The notes under the pieces were generated by a model. It was not told the DNA's origin. It was given only the letters and a program-made list of their open reading frames with translations, and ran no database searches. Below, piece after piece: positions 15,336 through 23,221 of a stretch of 35,086 nt of DNA. The translations under genes and the position numbers were made by a program. The stretch covers positions 1 to 35,086 of the forward strand of contig JAQQAP010000004.1 in the NCBI GenBank assembly GCA_028533045.1. Reading direction: 5' to 3'. The stretch's first letter is position 1. Every line of letters starts with the position of its first letter. The stretch is from Spirochaetales bacterium. Its GTDB lineage: Bacteria; Spirochaetota; Spirochaetia; DSM-2461.

Positions 15336-15952
15336 GATTCTGTCCTTATAAGTTCAGCGACAAGCTGCTCCGTAAGGGAAGCCGCTCCTTTGAAATCATA
15401 CTTTTTTACACAAACACCAATCTTATCCAGAGGCACTTCCGCCTCTTCCGGCCAGACAAACATTCTGATTTCCCTGTATTTTTCCCGGGCCGAAGGGATC
15501 TTTCTTAAGTCGGCCTGTACCCGAAATTCCCTCAGGAGCTTAATGAGAGACTCTTTGTCCGTATCATTTTTGCTCTGACAAGCCGATAGCACATCGGGAA
15601 TCCCCGACTGCTGTATATCTGCCACCGCCTCATCCAGAGCGCAGTTGAAACGGGGCCATTGTTCCTGAGCCCCGACCGGATCGTCTCTCTTCAGGGCCTC
15701 TTCCAAAAGGGAAGCCGAATTGCGAAGCTGTCCCGCCCCAAGGTTTCCGGCAGCTCCCTTTACCGAGTGAATAAGCCGCCGGGCCGAATCCCAGTCCTTA
15801 TCTTCGGCGAATTGCTTGTATTCTTCCTGAGTATGGGAGAAATCACGAACAAAGCTGTCCAGCAGTTCAACCAATAAGTCCTCACTGCCGCCTATTCGCT
15901 TCAGCCCTTCTTCGACATCAAACTTTTCCAGTCTGCCAAACACATCTTCCAT
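15332..15952 (-). CDS. Free-standing Hpt phosphotransfer protein
   Basis: A 206-residue cytoplasmic protein. An Hpt four-helix domain (about 10-110) contains the phosphorylatable His62 in [16 protein letters not shown] second helical part (about 130-200, from ESLIKLL to AASLTEQLVAEL) resembles the tails found after the Hpt domains of the two large hybrid kinases here. The protein therefore looks like the detached C-terminus of a BvgS-type kinase. It probably relays phosphate from a hybrid kinase to the receiver-HD-GYP protein whose gene overlaps it by 4 bp. It starts 14 nt after the kinase stop, with GGAAGGA upstream. Confidence 0.88.
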   Translation of the reverse strand: MEDVFGRLEKFDVEEGLKRIGGSEDLLVELLDSFVRDFSHTQEEYKQFAEDKDWDSARRLIHSVKGAAGNLGAGQLRNSASLLEEALKRDDPVGAQEQWPRFNCALDEAVADIQQSGIPDVLSACQSKNDTDKESLIKLLREFRVQADLRKIPSAREKYREIRMFVWPEEAEVPLDKIGVCVKKYDFKGAASLTEQLVAELIRTES

Positions 15953-15966
15953 CGTCCGATCCTTCC

Positions 15967-18900
15967 CTAAACCAGTTCCCTGATCTCTTCAAGCGTGCCC
16001 AGAGCATCCTTGAATTTATATTTTCTCAGCTGCCCCTTAAGGGTAACAAACCGGTCGAATGTATCCCGGGGCAGCTTATAGGATTCCATTTCGGTCATTT
16101 TTTCCACAACCGTCTTCGGCTGCCTCTTCCGGGCTCCCCCTATCATGTCATCAATCAAAGCCAGCAAACTCTCCCGGGAGATTTCATCCTTCCCGGCCTC
16201 TGCGCCCGTTTTATCCGCCTTCATAATTCCCGACGATACGATAGCCGATGTGAGCCGGCTCAATTCTTCGGCGAAACACTCCAAAAGAGTGTCATAAGAG
16301 TCGGTTCTCCCTTCACCCAAAGCCGTATTCAACTCGGCGGCCCGCCTCTGCATCTCCCTGGCGCCCAGGTTCCCGGCAGCCCCTTTCACCGTATGGGCCA
16401 GCCTTTCCGCCGTTTTCAGATCCCCCTCTTCAAGACAGCGTCGAATGTCACCGGCGTAACCGCCGAGGTCCTCATGAAACCTCATGAGAAGATCCAGATA
16501 GAGCTTTTTATTTCCTCCGATCCTGAGCAAACCGTCATCTTCATCCAAACCTTCAATAGAGGGGATTTCCAGAGAGTCCCTTTCGTCCTTTTCCCCCGTC
16601 GCCGCCGGCTTATAATAATCGGGCAAAGCTCTTTCTCCCGCTTTAATCCAGCGCACAAGAGTTTCCCACAACTGATGGGGATCAAAGGGTTTTGTCACAT
16701 AATCATTCATCCCCACCTGCAGCACCTTGTCCTTCACCCCAACCATGGCGTCGGCGGTCATGGCAATAATGGGGAGGCCCTGGAATTCGGCCCGGCTCCG
16801 AATCGCTTTGGTCGCTTCATAACCGTCCAGCACAGGCATCTGAAGGTCCATAAGGACACAGTCATAGGAGAGGGAGACTTTCTCTGTCGCTTCTTTTCCG
16901 TTATTCACAATATCAATGAAAAATCCTTCCTGCTCCAATGTTTCACGGGCGACCTGCTGGTTGATAATATTGTCCTCGGCCAGCAGAATATGCGCTCCCC
17001 GGATCTCCTCGAATCCTTCCGGCTTAGACTTCTCTACGGTTTGCTTTTTACGGGAAGAGAGCGAGGTTCTTCCAAAAACCTGCATGACACTGTCGAAGAG
17101 CATGGAGGGGCTGACCGGCTTAATAAGAAATCCGTCCAGCTTTACTTCATCGGCCTGATGCATCACCTCTTCCCGGCCGTAACCGGTTACCATGATAATT
17201 TTGGGTTGTTCCACATTTTCCAGGTCCCTGCGGATTCTCCGGGACGTTTCAAACCCGTTGAGCCCGGGCATTTGATAGTCCATGAGAACAAGGTCGTACT
17301 CCCTTCCTTCGGCGGCCTTAGCCTGAGTGAGTTCGCGGATAGCCAACTCTCCGCTGGAAACGGCATGGGCGCAAAAGGAAAAATCCTCAAGGTAGGAAAG
17401 CAGAACCTCCCGGGCCGATTCATTATCATCAACCACAAGAACATTAATCCCTTTAAGATCTTCCGGAGCCATCCGATTTACTTTCCCGCCGCCGATCTTG
17501 AGTTTTACCGTAAAATAAAAAGTGCTGCCCTCGCCGTAGATACTGTCCACGCCAATGGCGCCCCCCATTAACTCGGATAGTTTCTTGCTAATGGCCAGGC
17601 CCAGTCCGGTCCCGCCGTATTTACGGGTCGTAGAGGTATCGGCCTGGGAAAAGGAGCGGAAGAGCTTATTACGCTGTTCATCGGTCAAACCGATACCCGT
17701 ATCGGAAACATCAAAGCGAAGCAACGCCGTATCGTCGCTCAGGTCTTCCAATTTGATTGTTACGATTATCTCCCCTTCCGCCGTAAACTTCACCGCATTA
17801 TTGCAGAGGTTCAGAAGGATCTGTCCTAAGCGGAGCGGGTCGCCTTTCAGATTATTGGGGATTTGCAAATCCTGATGGAAAACCAGTTCCAGCCCTTTCC
17901 CGCGAACCTTTTCCCCAATGAGGTTGGACAGGTTCTCCATCACATCGTTAAGCTGAAAATCGGTTTCCTCTATATCCATCTTTCCCGCTTCGATTTTGGA
18001 AAAGTCCAGTATATCGTTAATAATTCCTAAAAGGTTACGGGCCGACTGGCCTATTTTCCCAATGTAATCCTGTTGTTTCCGGGTCAAGTCGGTCTTGGCC
18101 ACAAGGCTATTCAAGCCGATGATAGCATTCATGGGAGTACGGATTTCATGACTCATATTGGCCAGGAAATCCCCCTTTGCCTTGGTCGCCGCTTCGGCGT
18201 CTTCCTTGGCCAGGGCCAGATCTCGGGTTAGCTCCTTTAGTTTGCTTATATCCCGGGATACGCTGACTACGAGATCACTGCCGTTTATGTCCTCGGTCTT
18301 TTTCATGGCAGTAAAGTGCCCGTCGAACCAACGGACTTTCCCCCCCATGTTCATAGAGTACTCTACGGAAGCAACGCCGTCGGACGAGAGAGCCCCGTCA
18401 ATGGCGTTTTGAATTCGCTCCGCCGTCTCAGAGGACAGGACATCTCGTATATTCCGGCCGATAAGCAGGGAAGTATCCTTAAGTTCGGGAACATCAAATT
18501 CTTCTTTACTCGCTTCCTGTCCCAGAAAGAAATCTCTGAAAACACCGTCGCTCGTATAGATGGAAATAACATCGGGGAGAGCTTCTATCAGAGCGGACAT
18601 GCCCGCTTTGCTAATCTCCAGATCCTCCATGATATTAAGCATCGCCCTTCGGGCCTGGGCCAGATCATCCAGGCGTTCCTCCAATTCGTGGGAATTGCAT
18701 ACCGCTTCATCCTTGGCTTGTTTGAGCTGGCCCGCCTGCTCTTCCAGCTCCCGGTTATTCGTCTGAAGCTTCGTCAAAAGTGATTCACGGGAGGGACGGG
18801 AGAAGGTCTCCTGCCACTTTTGGACAAAAGCCCTGTCCGGTCGCTTCTCCAGATAGGGCAGCATGAACCAGCCCGAAAGGGAGTGGGTCGACTTCTGATT

Positions 18901-19194
18901 CTCATGCTTGTATCCGCAGAAGAATTTCTCCGCAACCTCCCTTGCCATATCGGGGTTACAGGAGCGGAAGTTAAAGAGCAGACAATCCTCTTCATCCTTT
19001 TTATCCAAAAAGATTTCCGTATCGGTAAGTATCACATCCTTCTCGCTTGTCATAACCAAATCGGAGAAAACCGAAGCGATCCGGGCAGATTTTATCCGGG
19101 AAAAACCCAGCTCCCGGGAGAGGTAAAGAACCTGCTGCCTCGCATCATTCAGGGTTACGATATCCCCTTTTTCTATGGAACCTAATTTATGCAT
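15967..19194 (-). CDS. Hybrid histidine kinase with RsbT-like N-terminus, PAS, two receivers and Hpt
   Basis: Cytoplasmic protein of 1075 residues without membrane segments. In order: an N-terminal region (1-90) resembling RsbT-type anti-sigma kinases in its [23 protein letters not shown] pattern but lacking the E-x3-N and DxGxG ATP residues; a coiled coil (about 135-200); a PAS domain (200-320); HisKA with His349; an ATPase domain (N-box near 466, DTGIG, GGTGLGL); receiver 1 with Asp639; receiver 2 with Asp783; Hpt with His934; and a helical tail (about 1005-1075). ATG 19194 is preferred because GAGGTG lies 6 nt upstream; an in-frame GTG exists at 19203. It overlaps the phosphatase gene, which ties it to the stressosome set. 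In Vibrio stressosome loci a sensor kinase sits in the same place as the output. Confidence 0.9.
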   Translation of the reverse strand: MHKLGSIEKGDIVTLNDARQQVLYLSRELGFSRIKSARIASVFSDLVMTSEKDVILTDTEIFLDKKDEEDCLLFNFRSCNPDMAREVAEKFFCGYKHENQKSTHSLSGWFMLPYLEKRPDRAFVQKWQETFSRPSRESLLTKLQTNNRELEEQAGQLKQAKDEAVCNSHELEERLDDLAQARRAMLNIMEDLEISKAGMSALIEALPDVISIYTSDGVFRDFFLGQEASKEEFDVPELKDTSLLIGRNIRDVLSSETAERIQNAIDGALSSDGVASVEYSMNMGGKVRWFDGHFTAMKKTEDINGSDLVVSVSRDISKLKELTRDLALAKEDAEAATKAKGDFLANMSHEIRTPMNAIIGLNSLVAKTDLTRKQQDYIGKIGQSARNLLGIINDILDFSKIEAGKMDIEETDFQLNDVMENLSNLIGEKVRGKGLELVFHQDLQIPNNLKGDPLRLGQILLNLCNNAVKFTAEGEIIVTIKLEDLSDDTALLRFDVSDTGIGLTDEQRNKLFRSFSQADTSTTRKYGGTGLGLAISKKLSELMGGAIGVDSIYGEGSTFYFTVKLKIGGGKVNRMAPEDLKGINVLVVDDNESAREVLLSYLEDFSFCAHAVSSGELAIRELTQAKAAEGREYDLVLMDYQMPGLNGFETSRRIRRDLENVEQPKIIMVTGYGREEVMHQADEVKLDGFLIKPVSPSMLFDSVMQVFGRTSLSSRKKQTVEKSKPEGFEEIRGAHILLAEDNIINQQVARETLEQEGFFIDIVNNGKEATEKVSLSYDCVLMDLQMPVLDGYEATKAIRSRAEFQGLPIIAMTADAMVGVKDKVLQVGMNDYVTKPFDPHQLWETLVRWIKAGERALPDYYKPAATGEKDERDSLEIPSIEGLDEDDGLLRIGGNKKLYLDLLMRFHEDLGGYAGDIRRCLEEGDLKTAERLAHTVKGAAGNLGAREMQRRAAELNTALGEGRTDSYDTLLECFAEELSRLTSAIVSSGIMKADKTGAEAGKDEISRESLLALIDDMIGGARKRQPKTVVEKMTEMESYKLPRDTFDRFVTLKGQLRKYKFKDALGTLEEIRELV

Positions 19195-19775
19195 TTCCGA
19201 CACCTCACGACTAAACAGGATGCATCGTCATGATTCCGCATCCGGGTTATTAGCTTTTCTGCGATCTCCTCTGCCGTGCCGCTCAGAAGGTCGGGTTGCT
19301 CCAGGAGGGGAAGATGCTCTTTAACTCCGTCCGAGTTGAGAACAAGCGTATCATGCCAGTCGAACTTAGCCTCCTGTTCCCGGGGGGAGGGCATAAGATA
19401 ACCGACAATTCCCTCCCGGGGGATAAAAGTAAAACTGTTCTTCCCATGAATCCGGGTGGATATATTGCCAATACCGGAAAAGCGGACCGTCCCGCTTTCG
19501 CCGTCAATCAGGCATAAAGCCGCCACAAGCCCGCGGGTGCGCTGCATAAACTCATTCAGTCCCTTTAAAATAAGGGGAAGCTCTTCCTCCTGATGTTCCA
19601 GAATGTACTCTTTCGCCCGATTGGAAACGTCCCAGGCTTCTTCCCCGTGCCCCAGAGCATCCAACAGGGCCACAAAAAGAGAACCCTCCCGTTCAAGGAT
19701 AATCCCCTCGTCTCCGCACTCCCTGTCCACACCGGTAAGAGGGTCTTTTCTAAGGGCGTAATCAAAGGCTACCAT
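19182..19775 (-). CDS. rsbX: RsbX-like PP2C-family serine phosphatase
   Basis: A 197-residue single-domain SpoIIE/PP2C phosphatase. Family motifs are CGDEG near residue 20, [14 protein letters not shown] (35-48), [26 protein letters not shown] and HDDASCLVV near the C-terminus; the aspartates in DALGHG, SDG and DD are the expected metal ligands. RsbX-type enzymes remove phosphate from RsbR and RsbS and so reset a stressosome. ATG 19775 is preferred: it forms TGATG with the upstream stop and has GGAGG in range, whereas the upstream GTG at 19790 does not. It is small and lacks sensor domains, which favours RsbX over RsbU. Confidence 0.85.
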   Translation of the reverse strand: MVAFDYALRKDPLTGVDRECGDEGIILEREGSLFVALLDALGHGEEAWDVSNRAKEYILEHQEEELPLILKGLNEFMQRTRGLVAALCLIDGESGTVRFSGIGNISTRIHGKNSFTFIPREGIVGYLMPSPREQEAKFDWHDTLVLNSDGVKEHLPLLEQPDLLSGTAEEIAEKLITRMRNHDDASCLVVRCRKCIN

Positions 19776-20188
19776 CAGCACTCCCTCCACTTGGTCACAT
19801 CGATCCGCGTCCCCTTTCCGGGAGCTGTCACTATGTCAAAACTATCCATGATTCTTTTAACGCTGGGCAATCCGAGCCCCAGGCTGTTTCCCGTTGAATA
19901 GACCCGGTTCACCGCCCGGTCAACATCCGCTATGCCAGGTCCGCTGTCTTCGGCGACAATCCTGAGTCCTTCCTTCAAACCGTCGCTAACGAGGTCCACC
20001 CGAATGCAGCCCCGTCCGGCATATTTGATAATGTTGGTAGAGAGTTCCGATACGGCTGTAGAAACCAGGGTATTCTGAACAGCATTAAAACCGGCCTGGG
20101 TGGCGAAGTCCCTCACCGAAACGAGAACGTGGGCCGTATCGGAGGAATCTTCAAGAGGAAAGCACATATTTTCAATAACCGATACCAC
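19775..20188 (-). CDS. rsbT: RsbT-like switch serine/threonine kinase
   Basis: A GHKL-fold protein kinase of 137 residues, the normal RsbT size. The N-box STAVSELSTNIIKYA carries Glu48 and Asn52, DSGPGI (81-86) is the G1 box and NSLGLGLPSVKRIMD the G2 lid. The C-terminus GTRIDVTKW is typical of RsbT rather than RsbW. In characterised systems RsbT phosphorylates RsbR and RsbS, is released on stress and activates an output partner. I choose GTG 20188 because AGGAG lies exactly 7 nt upstream; ATG 20203 and in-frame starts further upstream have no ribosome-binding site. It overlaps the STAS gene by 17 bp. Confidence 0.88.
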   Translation of the reverse strand: MVSVIENMCFPLEDSSDTAHVLVSVRDFATQAGFNAVQNTLVSTAVSELSTNIIKYAGRGCIRVDLVSDGLKEGLRIVAEDSGPGIADVDRAVNRVYSTGNSLGLGLPSVKRIMDSFDIVTAPGKGTRIDVTKWREC

Positions 20189-20588
20189 CGAAGCTCTCCT
20201 CATCGGCGGGAAGGCTTTCGCTCCGCCCCTGCTTTGTCCGGAAATAAAGAACGCTTTCCTTAATGGAATAGGCCGCCGAAATGGCCTCCGTATCCACATT
20301 CATGTCCACCATTATGGTTGCTACGCCCGGCTGTATCCCCGTAAAGACAGCCCCGCCGCCCATAGCTTCGATCATCCTGGCCATTTCATCGATCATCTGA
20401 AAAGTCTTTCTATCGAGTATGGGGAGAGATGACATATCCAGAATCACATCCATCAAACCTGTATTTGCCATCCTGTCCAGAGTTTCCCTTCTCAAAGCGC
20501 CCACATTCACCGCATTCGTACCCTGATCAAAGGGGACTACGAGACAGCCGTCCAATTCATACAAGGGGGATGACTTTTCCCAATCCAT
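20172..20588 (-). CDS. rsbS: RsbS-like STAS-domain scaffold protein with altered phosphosite
   Basis: A 138-residue single STAS domain. The match to RsbS includes GCLVVPF near residue 15, VILDMSSLPILD (48-59) and GAVFTGIQPGVATIMVDM. RsbS is the core scaffold of the stressosome and binds RsbT. The position equivalent to B. subtilis Ser59 (in IDSF) is Arg60 (LDRKTF); Thr62, two residues on, is the nearest hydroxyl residue. A 25-residue acidic tail (RSESLPADEE) follows the STAS fold. AGGAG lies 7 nt before the ATG. It is flanked by the RsbR-like and RsbT-like genes, the canonical R-S-T order. Confidence 0.82.
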   Translation of the reverse strand: MDWEKSSPLYELDGCLVVPFDQGTNAVNVGALRRETLDRMANTGLMDVILDMSSLPILDRKTFQMIDEMARMIEAMGGGAVFTGIQPGVATIMVDMNVDTEAISAAYSIKESVLYFRTKQGRSESLPADEESFGGIGY

Positions 20589-20598
20589 AAAAGGGCTC

Positions 20599-21369
20599 CT
20601 ACTTGCTCACTTCTATATTAAGCATCTCAAAACCGGAGGAAAGTGCTTCCTGAAGTGTTGAATTTGTCTTTATTGACCCCAGGTCGATCCCCAGTTGAAC
20701 CAGAGTCTGGGCCACAGCGGGGGAAATGCCGGAAATGATGCATGTACAGCCCATCAGACGGGTGGCTTTGGCAATTTTGATAAGATGATTGGCCACGGCC
20801 GTATCCACGGCGGCAACCCCCTGTATATCCAGGATAATAAGTTTGGAAGCGGTCTCCTTAAGCTTGTTGAGCATCACATCCATCATCTGCTGGGCCCGGT
20901 AGGAATCGACAATCCCCACAATGGGTAGTATGAGGATTCGGTCCCACAGCTTAAGAACGGGAGTGGAAATCTCCATAATCGTCCGACTCTGCTCTTTAAG
21001 CTTCTGTTCCTTCTTTACCGTTTCCGTAATGTCTATAATGTACTCCAGGCCGCCTATTACCGCGCCCTTTTCATCCACGAGCTTATCGGCGGTATATTCA
21101 ATGGGAACTGAGTTCTCCCCCACCCGGGCCATAGTCCTGATAGTAGTCGGATCTTTCCCGTCCATTACCTGCTTCATACGGCAATTCGCCGTTTCACAAT
21201 GCTCCGTGTTAAAAACGTCATAGCACTTGCAGCCTTTAAGTTCTTCCCAGTTTTTCCCGACGAAATCACACCCCGCATCATTCAGGAAAATAAGCTCCAT
21301 CTCTTTATTGATGGCCATTACCGGTGTAGGCAGCTGCTCCAGAATCTTGGTTGACATTGTATTATTCAT
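20599..21369 (-). CDS. rsbR: RsbR-like PAS-STAS stressosome sensor
   Basis: A 256-residue protein in which a PAS sensor (about 5-115) replaces the globin-like N-terminus of B. subtilis RsbR, joined by a short helix to a STAS domain (135-250). The positions of the two RsbR phosphosites, 34 residues apart, fall on Ser156 (IVDSYRAQ, Thr171 in B. subtilis) and Thr190 (AVDTAVANH, Thr205). The PAS has a cysteine cluster, GCKCY...TEHC...NC (Cys47, 49, 58, 63), seen in other anaerobe PAS domains and possibly binding a metal or sensing redox. AGGAG precedes the ATG. It lies 10 nt upstream of the RsbS-like gene. Confidence 0.87.
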   Translation of the reverse strand: MNNTMSTKILEQLPTPVMAINKEMELIFLNDAGCDFVGKNWEELKGCKCYDVFNTEHCETANCRMKQVMDGKDPTTIRTMARVGENSVPIEYTADKLVDEKGAVIGGLEYIIDITETVKKEQKLKEQSRTIMEISTPVLKLWDRILILPIVGIVDSYRAQQMMDVMLNKLKETASKLIILDIQGVAAVDTAVANHLIKIAKATRLMGCTCIISGISPAVAQTLVQLGIDLGSIKTNSTLQEALSSGFEMLNIEVSK

Positions 21370-21381
21370 TTAAAACTCCTG

Positions 21382-22227
21382 CTAAAGGTTTATCTTATAC
21401 CGTTTGTTACGTCCCAGCTCTTCGCAAAGCTGATTGACTTCCTGCTTTAGTTCGATCATCCTTTCCTCTCGGTTAATCGTTAGCTTGTTGAACTTTTCCA
21501 ACTCTTCAATATTGCGCTTGAGTGATGATTCGATCTCTTTCTGCTCGGAGATATCGGTGAAGCTTTCGAGGATAAACCGCTCTTTGCCAAGCATGATGGG
21601 AATGATCGTCTTGAGTATGGGGATTTTCCGACCGGTCCTGTCCGTAAGCAGGCCGGTTCTGTTTTCGACTTCCATATTGTCATCCAGAATGGGGCAGACT
21701 TCATTCTGCACGGGGCAGATAAAGCGCTGGCAGTCCTGCCCCACAATGTCTGAGGAGGAAAGGCCAATCATCTCTTCGGCCCGGCGATTCAGATCATGAA
21801 CGACGCGGGTTTCCGGCTTAATGAGAAGGAAACCGGTATTGAGAGAGTTGAGAATGGTTTGAAGATTAATCTCCGATTTCTTATGTTCCGTAATTTCCAG
21901 AATCCACCCGACGAATTCTTCCCCGTCCCTATCCCGGTGGTTTTTCGAAGCATAGAACACAAGGAAAGACCGGTCTTCTCCCTCATGATGCAGGTTAAAC
22001 TCAAACTTATCGCTTTGCTTCTCCTCCATTATGCGGTTTTCCCGGAGTTTCCATTTGTTATAGATATTAGGGGGAAAGATCTGTTCGTCTTTTTTGCCAA
22101 TAATTTTTTCCCGTGGCAACCCCAGGATCTGTTCGTAAGCGGTGTTTACTTTTTTATAGTAACCGTCTCTATCCTTAATAAAATGAATTATCGGGGAAGA
22201 GTCAATAATATGCTGATCCAAATCCAT
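21382..22227 (-). CDS. Double-PAS protein with cysteine-rich second PAS and C-terminal coiled coil
   Basis: A soluble protein of about 281 residues. PAS 1 (about 5-120) begins IIDSSPIIHFIKDRDG. PAS 2 (about 125-240) contains DCQRFICPVQNEVCPIL, another cysteine-rich PAS variant. The last 45 residues (KFNKLTINREERMIELKQEVNQLCEELGR) form a predicted coiled coil that recurs at the end of PAS signalling proteins. There is no enzymatic domain. As the first gene of the stressosome-like unit it may be an additional sensor or adaptor. ATG 22227 is preferred, with AGGAGG 10 nt upstream; a TTG at 22254 also lies in frame. The upstream 179 nt are AT-rich and likely hold its promoter, but I could not pick a convincing -35/-10. 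Confidence 0.8.
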   Translation of the reverse strand: MDLDQHIIDSSPIIHFIKDRDGYYKKVNTAYEQILGLPREKIIGKKDEQIFPPNIYNKWKLRENRIMEEKQSDKFEFNLHHEGEDRSFLVFYASKNHRDRDGEEFVGWILEITEHKKSEINLQTILNSLNTGFLLIKPETRVVHDLNRRAEEMIGLSSSDIVGQDCQRFICPVQNEVCPILDDNMEVENRTGLLTDRTGRKIPILKTIIPIMLGKERFILESFTDISEQKEIESSLKRNIEELEKFNKLTINREERMIELKQEVNQLCEELGRNKRYKINL

Positions 22228-22406
22228 ACATCCAAATCCTCCTAGTGAAGACAATGATAAGACAGACGTATTTTGATTGATTTTTAATGATGATTTTATT
22301 CTTTATTATTGATGTTTTAACCTTTGTTAATTCTAGGCGACAGAACTCCAAAATGCAAATTTCCCGAGGCTTTTTTACCCCTTTCATAAAGAAATTTCAC
22401 ATTTCC

Positions 22407-22859
22407 TTACTCCCCCGGGGCATCTAATCCCATACCCCGTACAATTCGCCTCAGCTTCGCCATAACCACCGCCCGGTCAAAGGGTTTGACAATGTAATCG
22501 GAGGCTCCTTCGCGGATAAGCTTAAGGGCCAATTCCTTCTCCGTTTCCGATGTCTGCATAATGACCGGCAAATCGCCATATCTCTTTCTTATTTCCTGTA
22601 AAGTTACAAAACCGTTCATACCGGGCATAAGATAATCGAGAATGACAAGGTCCGGCTTCTCATTCTGCAAGTGAATAAGCGCTTCTTCCCCATTGGAGCA
22701 TTCGGCGCAGACATCAAAACCGGCGGACCTCAAAACCTGGGTCATAATTCGCCTGTCTATAAATACATCGTCCACCACAACAACCTTCAAAGGGACTCCG
22801 TTCGACCGGATCCCAAAGGGTTTCTTCGCTTTTTTTTCCAGAACATCCTGCCTGTTCAT
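22407..22859 (-). CDS. CheY-like single-domain response regulator with basic N-terminal extension
   Basis: A 150-residue receiver. Acidic pair Asp30-Asp31 (VVVVDD), phosphoacceptor Asp75 (VILDYLMPGMNG), the switch hydroxyl in MQTSE near 103, and Lys125 (IVKPFD) are all present. A 23-residue lysine-rich leader precedes the fold. There is no output domain, so it signals by protein contact, as CheY does. ATG 22859 has GGAGG upstream and follows the previous gene by 11 nt; an in-frame TTG at 22877 is less likely. It is probably co-transcribed with the BvgS-like kinase. Confidence 0.88.
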   Translation of the reverse strand: MNRQDVLEKKAKKPFGIRSNGVPLKVVVVDDVFIDRRIMTQVLRSAGFDVCAECSNGEEALIHLQNEKPDLVILDYLMPGMNGFVTLQEIRKRYGDLPVIMQTSETEKELALKLIREGASDYIVKPFDRAVVMAKLRRIVRGMGLDAPGE

Positions 22860-22870
22860 AGGTCCTCCGT

Positions 22871-23221
22871 TCAGCAATATTTTTTCGCCTGGGCCATCAC
22901 AGCCCCCGCATCTATCGGTTTAACAAGATACTCTTCCGCTCCCAGAGACAGGCCTTTCTGTCTTTCCGTCTCTTCCGAATTACCGGAAAGGAATACGACG
23001 GGAATCGTTTTTAGGCTATCCTGTCCTTTCATATGCTCCAATACCTCATAGCCGCTGATACCGGGCATGAGCACATCCAGGAAAACCAAATCCGGCAGTT
23101 CCTCCTCCATAATCTCCAGTGCGTCTTCTCCGCACAGGGCCACAGAGATATCATAGTCATCACCAAGAATACTAATCAGTATATCTATATTCGTTGGTGT
23201 GTCGTCCACAAGCAAAATCAT
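22871..23221 (-). CDS. Single-domain response regulator
   Basis: A bare receiver domain of 116 residues with Asp6-Asp7 (LLVDDT), phosphoacceptor Asp49 (FLDVLMP), Ser79 and Lys101 (LVKPID). The sequence resembles the receiver of the HD-GYP protein at 14196-15335 (VDDTP-x-NIDILI). It overlaps the hybrid kinase stop by 4 bp (ATGA), so the two are translationally coupled and this is a likely target of that kinase's Hpt domain. It ends right after the last helix with no extension. Confidence 0.88.
   Translation of the reverse strand: MILLVDDTPTNIDILISILGDDYDISVALCGEDALEIMEEELPDLVFLDVLMPGISGYEVLEHMKGQDSLKTIPVVFLSGNSEETERQKGLSLGAEEYLVKPIDAGAVMAQAKKYC

Noticed and set aside
16393..17571. Open frame of 392 codons opposite the hybrid kinase
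   Set aside because: It is antisense to the conserved receiver and ATPase domains, with no start signal and no recognisable motif.
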